Source: Clostridium kluyveri
Lineage (GTDB): Bacteria; Bacillota; Clostridia; Clostridiales; Clostridiaceae
Direction: 5' to 3'
DNA: 64,000 nucleotides
Assembly (NCBI RefSeq): GCF_001902295.1
Contig: NZ_CP018335.1
Span: forward strand, 2,046,001-2,110,000
Part shown: positions 54,962-64,000 of the stretch, piece by piece
Position numbering within the stretch: the first letter of the stretch is position 1
Layout of the letters: the number at the start of each line of letters is the position of its first letter
Translations under genes and position numbers: made by a program
The notes under the pieces: model-generated
The model's input: the letters and a program-made list of their open reading frames with translations, nothing else
The model's database searches: none
What the model was told of the DNA's origin: nothing

Positions 54962-57077
54962 TTACATTTTACCATATGAATCTTCTGACACACAATCATT
55001 TCCACTGACAATCTGCACAATTCCATGTCCACCATCAACTATGACTCTATCTCCCGTATTAAGTCTTGCAGTGGCATTACCACATCCAACTACCGCTGGA
55101 ATGCCAAGTTCTCTGGCAACTATGGCAGCATGAGATAATGGTGCACCAATATCTGTAATTATAGCTGCGGCCCGGGGAAAAAGAGGCGTCCAACCTACAT
55201 TAGTAGTAGCTGCTACTAAAATCTCACCTTTTTTAAGATTTTCTCCATCTTCAGGATTTATAATAACTCTCACAATTCCTTCTAATTTCCCTGCTGCTCC
55301 TGCAAATCCCTTTAGTGTCTCAGAATCAGATTGGCCAGCTGCAGCTGCATTAGAGTCATAATAGTCACTTCTTCTATTTGGGTTTTGTAACCAATCAAAA
55401 GCATTGAAAGCCCCACGGATAATGGATGGCAGGGGAGGCAATTTTTTATACTTATTATAATTATCTTTTCTTGCAGCAATATGTCCTACTGCTGAATCAT
55501 CTCCTAAAAGCAGATTTAAAACTTCATCAATGTATAAAAAAAATATATTATCTTCTATGCCTGTAAGTTCTCCTGCCTTGATGGCAAAAGCACGATTCAC
55601 CCTAAATGCCCTTGTCCACTCTGAACGCACTGATTCCCTGAGACGTGCTGCTTTATTTGCCTTTATTATTTTTTTCTCAATGCTTCGTACCTTCCGAGGA
55701 AAGCGCTTTTTCAATTCCTCTAAAGCATTTTCATATTCTGTCTTCTGCCTATCCAGCAGACTTTCTACATTTGTATTTGATTTTTTAAATTCTTCTATTT
55801 GGTTATTAAGCCATGTTTCATTCTCCAGAGAATCCGGTATGGATAGTTCAAATTCATGGGGTCCTCTATGACCGTACTGCATTTTGTATTCATCCCTGCT
55901 CATTTGTCCCCTTATAATCTTTGATATTCCTACAATGGGGCCAAGACTTTCAAGAGATGAATTTCCCCTGAAATTTGACATTAGTATATTAGTATCCTCA
56001 ATTCCCACCAGGTTTACAAGTTCATTTTTCAGTTTATTGGCAAGTACCATTTTACGGCCGCCTGCAAGCGCAATCCATAAAGCTTTAAAATTATAAGGCA
56101 AAAGTTCTTTTTTCCATAAGTTATAAAGCTCTTCTCTGCTTTTTATTTGGCCAATCCTTTTTCTCATATTTATACACCATGTAGGTGAATCTTTTAAATG
56201 GTCTGGTATTTTACTGGAACTTTCAATAATTTTCTTTAAACGATGTCCCACTGTGGGAATCATCTGTTTTATCAAACCTAACTTGGAAAATGGATAAACA
56301 GGTACCTCTACTCCCTCTGGCATTTGTCCAAATACTTCACTCATTATTCCTATAAGGGATTTTATACTCTTACCAAAAGCAGGATATATGGACAATGCAT
56401 AACTTATATTTGTGTATGCCCTTCCATATACATTACCAGAAAACAGATAATATCCGGGGATTGGAGTTTGTTCTTCATCTAAATCTCTTATAATAGACCA
56501 GCTCAGCGGGGTAAAAACATCTGACATTGCCTCTCCCACATTGTTATTGGTCCAAATATAATCTCCTTCAAGAGAATCATTCCATTCATAGGTATCTGGA
56601 TTACCTGTCCTCAAAGTTGTAATAGGTCTTGCTTGAAGTATATATAACTTTTCATCCTCTACAGCCCACTCAATATCCTGGGGAGCATTGTATTTTATAT
56701 GAAGGCTGGATGAATACTTATATAATTTTGAGGCATACTTTTTTAAGTCTGCAGGTCCCTCATACTTTCCTTTAGGTCTGTTAAGTGTAAAAGTATGTGC
56801 ATTTGACTCTCCTGATACAAGTTTTTCTCCTAATCCATATACAAAATTCCCTACCATATTCACATGACTTCCTGTAATTGGATCAGCGGTAAAAAGCACC
56901 CCGGAAATTTCAGATTGTACCATGAGTTGAACCACTACAGCAATCTGATGGGAGCTGTCTATACCCTGGATAGAACTATATACTTTTACCCTTTCTGTTT
57001 GTGTGGATTTAAAAACTATATCTATGGCATTTTTGATCTCCTCATATGTTTTTACATTGAGAACTGTTTCGAACTCT
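54962..57077 (-). CDS. PEP/pyruvate-binding phosphotransferase, 3' part (rifampicin phosphotransferase/PPS-like)
   Basis: About 704 residues: the rest of the ATP-grasp domain (DIEWAVEDEKLYILQARPITT, about 140-160), a long middle helical region, and a C-terminal swivelling domain with the phospho-His in GAPLSHAAIVARELGIPAVVG (about 640). The His domain is at the C-terminus, as in rifampicin phosphotransferases, rather than in the middle as in PEP synthase; the substrate is unknown. The first 94 codons are at 59468-59750. Removing IStron 2 joins ASFAG to EFETVLNV in frame. Confidence 0.85.
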
Positions 57078-57330
57078 GGTTCTAAAAATATATACAAATG
57101 TACTCATTTTTAGACAATTCGCACTTATTTTATCTAAAGATAATTTTAAGCCCTGAATGTACCAGTTCATTTATATATCTTTTAAAATATACAAATTTAT
57201 CCTACAACCGTATTTTAAGATTTTATAAAAATAAGTATTCAACCCTCATTTCTGATAAAACATATGCTTCTTATTATTAAGAGTTACATATATTTGTGAT
57301 TAAATATTTATTTTTTATTAACTAATTTTA
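57078..57330 (-). ncRNA. Candidate omega RNA at the right end of IStron 2
   Basis: Noncoding sequence after the tnpB stop running to the right end, with the end motif TATATTTTTAGAACC near 57078. By analogy with other TnpB elements the guide would start in the flanking phosphotransferase gene. This is positional inference only. Confidence 0.35.
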
Positions 57331-58706
57331 TTTTCTAAAATCTCTTTAACTTTCTTATAATTAGTATAAAGCGTTATTTTCTTATCATATTTTCTATTTA
57401 ATATATTCTTACTTGCATTTATATCTGAGTGTAATTTACCACATTTAGGACAAGTAAATACATCTAAAGTTCTTTTACCAAAGCTTCCACAAACATTACA
57501 TACCTTGCTTGTGTAAGCTGGATTAATATAGGTATAGCTAATATTATTGTATTCGCATTTATATTCAAGCCTTTCTCTTACATATCCTTTAATCCATCTT
57601 GATAATTTTCTCTTAACTGATTTAGGATATCTACCACTCCAATTAACAAAGTCTAATTGTTCCATTACTATCTCAGTAGGCCTTTCCTTTTTTATTAATT
57701 GGTTTAAAGAATGGTTTATATAAGATTTAACTGTCTGTTCATATTTTTGCTTATTATGAATATATTTCACTTTTCCTAAATTATTTTCTTTTATGGTGGC
57801 AGCCTTTTTAACATCTTCTTGTTCCAAATATTGATTGTATAAAGTCCAAAATCTATTTCTTTGGGAATTTACCCTATTCAATCTTTCGGTTTCTTCATTT
57901 AAGAAATTATTCAGCTTATCTCCATAAAAATTGCCGCTTGATACTACAAATAAATATCTGTATCCTTTGTCTAAACCTATAATATTCTCTTGATTGTCAT
58001 TCTTTTTAATTTGTACTTTTAAAGGCCTATGGATTTCCATCTTATTATTTACTATTTTGGTAATCAAAGTCTTACTATGTTTATTATTATCAGTCAATTT
58101 AATAGGTAATCTTTTTCCTTTTTTAGTACAAGTTATTCTTATATGTCCTTCTTTATAAGAATATAATCCCTCATCTATTGAAAATGTTCTACCTATTTTA
58201 GAATAAGGTATCTGTCCTTTATATCTTCTTGTATACCTTTTAATAAGGCCATGAAGATATTTATAATTCAAGTCTTTATTTTCAAATATTCTAGGAATAT
58301 CAAAAGATTGATTGGTTAACACTTTCCAATAGTAATTGTCAAATTTCAAGACATAATTAATATAATGCTTATCTTCATTCGATAGATTATCATTTACTTT
58401 AACTTGTTCTCTAATCCTTCTTTTAGTGTTAGTCCATTGAGATTTAATATTGCTCATAGCTTCACTCAAAGCTAACTTCCAATATCTCGCAGGTAGTTTC
58501 CATTGACTATAAAAATTAGTCCTAACCCATTCATCTCTTACTTGTCTATCCTTACCTAACAATGGAATACTATTAATTCCACTGTATCTTGAATACACAT
58601 AATTTTTTACATTTTTATATTGGTTTGCAATAAACAATACTTCATTTAAAGTTTGTACATCCAGTTCGTAAGAATATTGTTTTACAGTTTTCACAATAGC
58701 AGCCAT
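57318..58706 (-). CDS. tnpB: TnpB-family RNA-guided nuclease 2
   Basis: 462 residues, larger and only distantly similar to the IStron 1 TnpB. The RuvC triad is preserved: GLDKGYRYLFVV (about 245), VMEQLDFVNW (about 345) and HSDINASKNILNR (about 430), with the zinc ribbon CNVCGSFGKR and CPKCGK. It should be an active guide-dependent nuclease by these residues. GAGGCG lies about 7 nt before the ATG. It is alone, without a tnpA gene. Confidence 0.92.
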   Translation of the reverse strand: MAAIVKTVKQYSYELDVQTLNEVLFIANQYKNVKNYVYSRYSGINSIPLLGKDRQVRDEWVRTNFYSQWKLPARYWKLALSEAMSNIKSQWTNTKRRIREQVKVNDNLSNEDKHYINYVLKFDNYYWKVLTNQSFDIPRIFENKDLNYKYLHGLIKRYTRRYKGQIPYSKIGRTFSIDEGLYSYKEGHIRITCTKKGKRLPIKLTDNNKHSKTLITKIVNNKMEIHRPLKVQIKKNDNQENIIGLDKGYRYLFVVSSGNFYGDKLNNFLNEETERLNRVNSQRNRFWTLYNQYLEQEDVKKAATIKENNLGKVKYIHNKQKYEQTVKSYINHSLNQLIKKERPTEIVMEQLDFVNWSGRYPKSVKRKLSRWIKGYVRERLEYKCEYNNISYTYINPAYTSKVCNVCGSFGKRTLDVFTCPKCGKLHSDINASKNILNRKYDKKITLYTNYKKVKEILENKIS

Positions 58707-58984
58707 TGATTCGCCTCATCTCTATTATGTATTTATACATAAGTATCCCCCATTTTGTCTACACATATTTATTATACTAATATAAATACATAAATATATT
58801 TAAAAATAATATTATTGGCTATCAGCAAAAACAATATAAAAATTAAAATAACTATGAAGTAAATAAAAAATTAAAGTTGATAAAGAACACCGTTCTGTTA
58901 ATAATTATGTTTATAATTTAATGATTAAAGATTTAAAAAAATAGTTTTTAGCAAAACTCTTATAAAATTTTAAAATACGGTTGT

Positions 58985-59467
58985 AATTGCGAATTATTAA
59001 TATGAGACATTTATACATGTTTTTAGAATGTTCACTTAGTGTCGCTAATACCAAGCAGTTCTCTTATGAACTTCCTATATTTTTATATAGGCACAGACTA
59101 TATCACAATCCTCTAAACAAGGATTCTCCCCACTTCCCTATGCTTATAGGTACGAGATTTTCTCTAGTCGTTGAACTTTACCCTATTCGGGTCTTAGCTG
59201 CTGATTGCCCATTTCTAAGGCACTTAGGATTTAACCTTATGCCATCTACATTATTTTTTCTACTTTCGTAACATTCACGCTTGATTCTATTTCATATCTA
59301 CGTTGTAGTTAATATAGCTTTAGGGTATTCCAGCAATTCAAGGAGTTTTGGACAATTTTACATCATCACTCTACACTCTTTACGAATGTAGGGAGCTTTT
59401 AATTCTAAAAATATACTTCTGTCTATATCTGAATATATTTAGGTATATTTTTAACAACTATAGGTTG
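58985..59467 (-). ncRNA. Group I intron core of IStron 2
   Basis: On the minus strand the group I core reads GCAGCTAAGACCCGAATAGG, then TTCAACGACTAGAG (P7 5' strand, about 59162-59175) and GATATAGTCTGTGC (P7 3' strand, about 59093-59107), pairing GACTA with TAGTC. The preceding AATCCTAAGTGCC block matches the same position in IStron 1 (AATCCTAAGTATC). The splice sites are not resolved. Confidence 0.82.
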
Positions 59468-59750
59468 CTCCTGCAAAAGAAGCTTTTTGAGAATCTTCAC
59501 TTAAAGCAGAAGATCTAACTGCAAACAGTGACTTTCCACTTTTCTCTTTAATTGCATTTAAATAGTACTGTATTTTATTCCATGCTTCACTTTTAAGCTC
59601 TCCTTCTTGGAAAGCTGCAGGTAAAATTACAAATCCCTCCGGTACAGGATAGCCATCCTGAAACATCCTAGAAAGCATATACCCCTTACCTCCTGCAAAT
59701 TTTTCAAGTTCTGGAGTAAGTTCTTTAAAACTTTTAACCATATCCAACAT
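59468..59750 (-). CDS. PEP/pyruvate-binding phosphotransferase, 5' part
   Basis: 94 codons from the ATG at 59750 (AGAAGG about 6-8 nt upstream): LEKFAGGKGYMLSRMFQDGY and PVPEGFVILPAAFQ then FAVRSSALSEDSQKASFAG, the start of an ATP-grasp domain. After ASFAG it enters IStron 2. It belongs with 54962-57077 as one gene of about 800 residues. The tetR gene lies directly upstream on the same strand. Confidence 0.85.
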
Positions 59751-59793
59751 ATCAAACACCTTCTTCCTTTATGGATTAACTATTTTAAAAATA

Positions 59794-60435
59794 TTATTTA
59801 TAAAAACAATTTTCAAGCATCTTTTTATATATATCCATTTCGGCAATGGCTTTTTCATAATTGATTTGTCTTGAAGGTGATAACCTGGCATCCTCCAGCA
59901 CCCTGGCATTAAATCCCTGAAAAGTCCACATAACTACATTTATTGCTCTCTTTACATCTACATTTTCTCTAAATTTAGAAACATCAATGTTTTCAAATAC
60001 TTTGGAAGAAGCACTATTCATAGCTTCTTTGTTCCTAACCTCCAAGTCATTTTTCACATCACTTGATTCTTCCACATTTGCAACCTCTATAAACTTAAGT
60101 ATTTCTGGATATTTATTTAATAGTTCTAACTTAATCAGTTGAATTTGTCTCAATTTAACAAAAAAATCCTTTTCATCTAAATTAATTTTTTTATAAAATT
60201 CCTTCATACTAAGTTCTATACAGTAATCATATAAAAATAAAAATAACTGCTTTTTATTTTTGAAATAGTGAAATAACAGCCCTTTTGATATATCAGCATC
60301 TTGAACAATCTGGTTTGTAGACGCATTTTTATAGCCCTTTTGTGCAAATTCCTTTAGTGCTGCATTTAAAATACGCTGCTGTTTTTCCTCACTTAAGCTC
60401 AAAAATTTTGAAAAAATAATATCACCTTCTTCCAA
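59794..60435 (-). CDS. TetR-family regulator
   Basis: Up to 213 residues. The HTH reads ALKEFAQKGYKNASTNQIVQDADISKGLLFHYFKNKKQLF (about 25-65), followed by an all-helical ligand domain. No ATG is available; TTG at 60435 has no ribosome site, while AAGGTGAT is followed within 0-5 bases by two ATT codons. An ATT start, as in the other TetR gene here, is possible. It probably regulates itself through the paired operators just upstream and perhaps the split phosphotransferase gene 44 bases downstream. Confidence 0.82.
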   Translation of the reverse strand: MEEGDIIFSKFLSLSEEKQQRILNAALKEFAQKGYKNASTNQIVQDADISKGLLFHYFKNKKQLFLFLYDYCIELSMKEFYKKINLDEKDFFVKLRQIQLIKLELLNKYPEILKFIEVANVEESSDVKNDLEVRNKEAMNSASSKVFENIDVSKFRENVDVKRAINVVMWTFQGFNARVLEDARLSPSRQINYEKAIAEMDIYKKMLENCFYK

Positions 60436-60449
60436 ATGAATTAAAATAA

Positions 60450-60504
60450 ATTGACCACACCAGTCAATAATGAAATTATATCATTATTGACTGGTGTGGT
60501 CAAT
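60450..60504 (-). promoter_or_regulatory. Promoter and double TetR operator
   Basis: Two exact inverted arms (60450-60473 and 60481-60504), each containing TTGACTGGTGTGGTCAA or its complement. A promoter is embedded on the minus strand: TTGACC (60503-60498), 17-base spacer, TATAAT (60480-60475). Repressor bound at both arms would block it. The arms could also form a hairpin ending the Spx-like gene transcript. Confidence 0.8.
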
Positions 60505-60509
60505 ATCTG

Positions 60510-60848
60510 TTATTCCCAATTTTCCCATACTTCAGAATCATATCCAACAGTAGCCTGTTTGCCGTTGCGAACTATAGGAGTTTCATATAATCTAGGATTA
60601 TTTAAGAGCATTTCTTCTCTTACACTGCTGCTTCTTATCTTGTCCATATTTAGTGTCTTGTATTCTTTCGCCTTCACATTGATTAAGTTATTTAAACCTA
60701 CAGAAGCTTTAACACTTTCAAGTTCCCCCTTGCTGAGTCCTTTTTGGTTTAAATCTATAAATTGATACTTTATTTTTCTCTCTTTAAAATACCTTTCTGC
60801 CTTCTTGGTATCAAAGCATTTTTTAGTACCAAATATTTGAATGTTCAT
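60510..60848 (-). CDS. ArsC/Spx-family protein
   Basis: 112 residues with the family thioredoxin-like fold: IQIFGTKKCFDTKKAERYFK (single Cys at the CxxxK position, about 11) and ETPIVRNGKQATVGYDSEVWENW at the end. Spx-like proteins bind RNA polymerase and ArsC-like ones reduce arsenate; a lone Cys without the catalytic Arg pattern does not settle this. It ends 6 bases before the TetR operator region. GGAGGGAGCT precedes the ATG. Confidence 0.8.
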   Translation of the reverse strand: MNIQIFGTKKCFDTKKAERYFKERKIKYQFIDLNQKGLSKGELESVKASVGLNNLINVKAKEYKTLNMDKIRSSSVREEMLLNNPRLYETPIVRNGKQATVGYDSEVWENWE

Positions 60849-60860
60849 AGCTCCCTCCTA

Positions 60861-62183
60861 TTATTCATTTCTCAGTGAATCCACAGGATTCAGTTTAGAA
60901 GCTCTCCTAGCTGGAACCATACCTGCAGCTACAGATACCAGTATAGTAAATAACAATGTAAATACGAAAACTGAAATATTTGCATCTATTATTTTCATGC
61001 CGGGCTGTATGCCCCCTATATTATACATTACCACAACTTTATTTATAACAATACCTAATACAAGAGCTGTTATACCTCCAAAAAGACCCCCTATAAATCC
61101 CAGGCTTCCAGCTTGAACTGTAAACATTCTGCTTATATTCTTTCTTGATGCACCCTCTGCCTTCATTATACCTATGGATTTGGTTTTTTCATATACTGCC
61201 ATGGTCATGGTATTTATTACCCCTATGGATGCCACCAGAAGCACTATTATACCTGCGGCAGTTAAAAGTGCCTTTATTATAGTCATCATGGTTTTTAAGG
61301 TTTTAGTGCTTTCAACTTGTGAATTTGTAACATATCCCATTTTCTTAATACTGCTGTCCACACCTTCTACACCCTCTGCGGTATTTACCTCCACACTTAT
61401 ATTGTTATATCCCTTTTCCTCCATGTAATTTTCTTCCTCTGTATAATATTGTTGAATTTTTGCCGCTGTTTTACTGGAAGCTGTTATTACATTTTTTCCA
61501 TTATCATAATTTTTATTTACCACCCCTGAAACTTTTGCATTTATTATAAGGGGATCTTTCTCAGGAAGTCCTGGAATAGACGGCAGATAAACTCTCATTT
61601 CTATATCTTTTCCAATAATGCTTTTATAGTCCTTTATACCAGCTTTATCCGCAAGTCCCTGACCTAAGAGTACAGAATCTTCATCTCCCTGTTTTATAAT
61701 CTTCCCTGCAATAATGGGATTATATCCATATTTTTTGCTCTTCTTTTTATCTGACTTTATTTCATTTTGCTGTGAGTTTAAAAATATGGGAAGTTCCAGA
61801 TTGCTTCCTTTAACATTTACCTCGGAAATTTCTTTTCCATTTATAAAAGCCCCCTGTATCTGGGTGTCAATAGATGCACTGACTTCCTCTACATTCTTCA
61901 TACTCTTAAATTTATCAAGTACAGCATTGTCTATCTTTTTAAATTCACTTTTATTTTCCTGTGAATTTTTACTGCTGTTTTGTTCAGGTTTTACTTGAAT
62001 TATTCTCATGGTATCCATCTGTTTTATTTGATCCAGGGCTATTTTTTGGATTCCCTGTCCAAAGCCTGCCATTAAAACCACCAGCATTGCCCCTATAGCT
62101 ATGCCAAAGGATGTAAGTACAGTACGGATTTTTCTCCTGCCAAGATCTGAAAATGCCATTTTTAAACAATCTGAAAATTTCAT
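60861..62183 (-). CDS. MacB-type ABC permease 1
   Basis: 440 residues with the FtsX/MacB plan: N-terminal membrane helix (about 20-42), large extracytoplasmic MacB-PCD-like domain (about 45-290), then three helices (about 297-320, 348-375, 398-425) and a basic end (PARRASKLNPVDSL). It is paired with the next permease and ATPase as a tripartite exporter-type or heterodimeric transporter. The ATG follows GGAGGAG. Confidence 0.88.
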   Translation of the reverse strand: MKFSDCLKMAFSDLGRRKIRTVLTSFGIAIGAMLVVLMAGFGQGIQKIALDQIKQMDTMRIIQVKPEQNSSKNSQENKSEFKKIDNAVLDKFKSMKNVEEVSASIDTQIQGAFINGKEISEVNVKGSNLELPIFLNSQQNEIKSDKKKSKKYGYNPIIAGKIIKQGDEDSVLLGQGLADKAGIKDYKSIIGKDIEMRVYLPSIPGLPEKDPLIINAKVSGVVNKNYDNGKNVITASSKTAAKIQQYYTEEENYMEEKGYNNISVEVNTAEGVEGVDSSIKKMGYVTNSQVESTKTLKTMMTIIKALLTAAGIIVLLVASIGVINTMTMAVYEKTKSIGIMKAEGASRKNISRMFTVQAGSLGFIGGLFGGITALVLGIVINKVVVMYNIGGIQPGMKIIDANISVFVFTLLFTILVSVAAGMVPARRASKLNPVDSLRNE

Positions 62184-62196
62184 GTAAATCTCCTCC

Positions 62197-63516
62197 TTAT
62201 GAATTTAAAGCATCTACAGGATTCATCTTTGAAGCTTTTCTGGACGGATAAATCCCTGATATTATGGAAATGGCAATTGAAAAGGCCAAAGTAGCCAGTG
62301 GAAGCCAAAGAGGCATATTCAAATTAACAGATTGTGTTATATCCCTGCTTTTCATATACATGTTCAAGGCAAACTGAATTATGCCTAAATTTATACTGCT
62401 AAATACAATTCCCATTATACCCCCTATAAACCCTATTACTCCTGACTGGGTGATAAATATGTTGTGGATATTATTTCTATTTGCTCCTAATGACTTCATT
62501 ATACCTATAAATCTAGTTCTCTCATATATAACCATAGTCATGGTATTTACAATACCCACACTGGCAACAAACAACACTATTAATCCAAGGAGGGCAAGTA
62601 TTACTTTTATTACCTTAAACGAATTCTGTATTTTTTCTATCATATCCTGATAGCTGACGTATAAATACCCCATTTTTTTTATTGAATTTGTTATATCAGA
62701 AACATTTTTCGAATCCTTTGTATATACAATTACACTGTCATATCCCAAATTTTCTATGTAATCCTTCTGAAGCGAAGTATAACTGCTGATTTCTGAAGCA
62801 ATATCCAGTGATGATATTATTTTTTCATCCTCATGGAACTTATCTCCTATTATCCCAACTATTTTTGCTTTAATCTGAAAAGGCTGCAGAGTAATATTGG
62901 AATTATTGGTTCTAGACTGTGTAATCAGTGCATCCTTTCCCAGAACTTCATTGTAATTTTTTATGCCCATGGAGTCCAGATATTTTTTGCTTACAAGTAA
63001 TGCTTCCTTATCTGATTTTACTAAATTTCTCCCTGCAATTATAGGTTTTAAGCTGCTATCTTTATTTTTATCTCTAACAGATGCAATTTTTTCATCTGTA
63101 AAATAATTATCGTTATTGTAAAGTGCCGTTATTTTAGTTCCTTGATTATCTTCCTTATTTTCTATCTTTATATTTTCTGCAGATGTATTTACAAATGCCT
63201 GTACATTTTCTACATTCTTTATATCTTTAAACTTCTCAACGGTATCTCCACCAATCTTTTTGAACATATCATTCATGTCAATATCACCAGAGTCTGTTTC
63301 ATACATATCATAATATTTAAAGTTCATTACCTGAATTTGCTTTAACTGTGAAACATCCACCTCTTTTAAAATTAAATTCTCACCTGAGGTTCCAATACTC
63401 ACAAGAGTCACTATCAGCATAGTTCCAATGGCAACTGCCAGAGAAGTGAGAAAGGTTCTTCCTTTTCTGCTCCCAAGGCCATTTAAAGCCACTTTTAATA
63501 TGTCTTTAAATTTCAT
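62197..63516 (-). CDS. MacB-type ABC permease 2
   Basis: 439 residues, paralogous to the next permease gene: helix (about 20-40), extracytoplasmic domain, then membrane helices at about 305-328, 355-382 and 405-430, ending PSRKASKMNPVDALNS. The two permeases probably form a heterodimer with the partial ATPase upstream. Its start overlaps the ATPase stop by 11 bases. GGAGG precedes the ATG. Confidence 0.88.
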   Translation of the reverse strand: MKFKDILKVALNGLGSRKGRTFLTSLAVAIGTMLIVTLVSIGTSGENLILKEVDVSQLKQIQVMNFKYYDMYETDSGDIDMNDMFKKIGGDTVEKFKDIKNVENVQAFVNTSAENIKIENKEDNQGTKITALYNNDNYFTDEKIASVRDKNKDSSLKPIIAGRNLVKSDKEALLVSKKYLDSMGIKNYNEVLGKDALITQSRTNNSNITLQPFQIKAKIVGIIGDKFHEDEKIISSLDIASEISSYTSLQKDYIENLGYDSVIVYTKDSKNVSDITNSIKKMGYLYVSYQDMIEKIQNSFKVIKVILALLGLIVLFVASVGIVNTMTMVIYERTRFIGIMKSLGANRNNIHNIFITQSGVIGFIGGIMGIVFSSINLGIIQFALNMYMKSRDITQSVNLNMPLWLPLATLAFSIAISIISGIYPSRKASKMNPVDALNS

Positions 63517-64000
63517 CCTGTTCTACCTCCTGCACTTTACCATCTTTTATATTTATAATTCTCCTTGCCCTTTTTGCCTCTTCCATGTTATGGGTAACCA
63601 TAATAACTGTATACCCTCTCTCATTCAAATCACTTAAAAGATTCATTATAAGTTGTCCATTTTTTGAATCCAAATTTCCTGTGGGCTCATCTGCAAAAAT
63701 TATTCTAGGTTCATTTACAAGAGCTCTTGCTATACTCACCCTCTGACGCTGTCCTCCCGAAAGCTCTGTGGGCTTATTTTTTATCTTATCTTTAAGTCCC
63801 ACCATTTCAAGGGCCTTTTCTGCCTTTACTTTCCTCTTTCTTTTATCAATACCAGAAAATATCAAAGGCATCATCACATTTTCAAGGGCAGTTTGTGTAT
63901 TCTCAAGATTAAAGGATTGAAATACAAAGCCCACAGACTTATTTCTATACTTTGACATATCCTTATCCTTAAGCTTGCTTATATCCTTTCCGTCTATAAA
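63506..64000 (-). CDS. ABC transporter ATPase (partial, runs off the window)
   Basis: At least 165 codons of a LolD/MacB-type ATPase; the frame remains open to the window end, so the Walker A region lies beyond. Visible are Q-loop VGFVFQSFNL, signature LSGGQRQRVSIARAL, Walker B IIFADEPTGNLDS and switch THNMEE. It is the first gene of the transporter unit with the two permeases. Confidence 0.92.
   Translation of the reverse strand, partial: FIDGKDISKLKDKDMSKYRNKSVGFVFQSFNLENTQTALENVMMPLIFSGIDKRKRKVKAEKALEMVGLKDKIKNKPTELSGGQRQRVSIARALVNEPRIIFADEPTGNLDSKNGQLIMNLLSDLNERGYTVIMVTHNMEEAKRARRIINIKDGKVQEVEQDEI

Larger units (their letters stand above)
57078..59467 (-). mobile_element. IStron 2: TnpB element with group I intron, inserted in the phosphotransferase gene
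   Basis: About 2.4 kb with a group I intron core at its left end and one tnpB, but no tnpA. At the junctions the host sequence reads GCAGGAG before and AGAGTTCG after; overlaying the shared AG gives GCAGGAGAGTTCG, an uninterrupted frame. A 2-base shared core suits serine-recombinase integration, presumably with a TnpA supplied by another element such as IStron 1. Confidence 0.85.

Noticed and set aside
54912..55038. A longer N-terminus for the Uma2-family protein
   Set aside because: The added residues overlap the phosphotransferase gene, have no ribosome site and do not look like the family; the ATG at 54912 has AGGAG.
59040..59090. Similarity between IStron 2 and the dispersed element (AAGCAGTTCTC followed by GAACT)
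   Set aside because: Only about 20 bases match and the rest of the element is absent; probably coincidence of a common hairpin sequence.
58987..59271. A 94-residue plus-strand open frame within IStron 2
   Set aside because: It lies opposite the intron core, and its text is low-complexity; explained by the intron RNA on the minus strand.

Overview
The window is low-GC DNA that reads as a chromosomal segment of a spore-forming anaerobe of Clostridium sensu stricto. The grounds are strong GGAGG-type ribosome binding sites with AT-rich third positions, a gamma-SASP-like repeat protein, a type I-B style CRISPR repeat whose crRNA handle would be ATTGAAAC, paired YhgE/Pip proteins, B12-dependent ethanolamine ammonia-lyase genes with an ANTAR regulator, and IStrons (group I intron plus TnpB transposon chimeras), which are best known from clostridia. 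I cannot name the species. No rRNA or tRNA gene was recognised.

Layout. 1-6.3 kb: small spore/hypothetical genes, then two tandem YhgE/Pip membrane proteins behind a 36-bp perfect palindrome. 6.3-10.5 kb: methionine genes (metA-type acyltransferase, PLP trans-sulfuration enzyme, metK) with two SAM-I riboswitches, each followed by a terminator. 10.5-14.8 kb: a glutamate/polyamine-like cluster (glutamine-synthetase-like ligase, APC permease, TetR with an apparent ATT start, class I glutamine amidotransferase). 15.9-19.7 kb: secreted CAP-domain protein, a protein of eight SHOCT-like repeats, and a double-PAS chemotaxis-type transducer split by an in-frame stop. 20-29.1 kb: a CRISPR island made of two arrays with near-identical leaders, cas4-cas1-cas2-cas6 and a Fic protein, but no interference genes. 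cas6 is interrupted by an IS607-type IStron. 29.4-36.3 kb: a PadR/HAAS-domain pair and a two-component system next to an FtsX-type ABC transporter. 36.6-42.9 kb: S24-like repressor, a radical SAM/SPASM enzyme translationally coupled to a small NSSSSSF-motif protein (possible RiPP-like pair), a DUF3298 protein, a MarR/MFS pair and a UvrC-like nuclease. 43-50.4 kb: ethanolamine locus eutVW-eutA-permease-eutBC without microcompartment genes. 50.5-54.3 kb: MarR plus QueG-like protein sharing an operator, an AgrC-like kinase and a short AgrD-like peptide gene, and a kinase remnant. 54.3-60.4 kb: Uma2-family protein and a rifampicin-phosphotransferase/PEP-synthase-like gene split by a second IStron, with a TetR gene upstream. 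60.5-64 kb: Spx/ArsC-like protein and a MacB-type ABC transporter running off the window.

The most striking observation is that both IStrons lie inside protein genes. Removing the DNA between the repeated junction bases restores an in-frame Cas6 and an in-frame phosphotransferase. Because each element carries a group I intron core at its left end, RNA splicing could keep both genes working. A second striking observation is a dispersed ~150-200-nt element, present in three copies plus a fragment, that looks like a structured RNA family. I could not identify it by reading.
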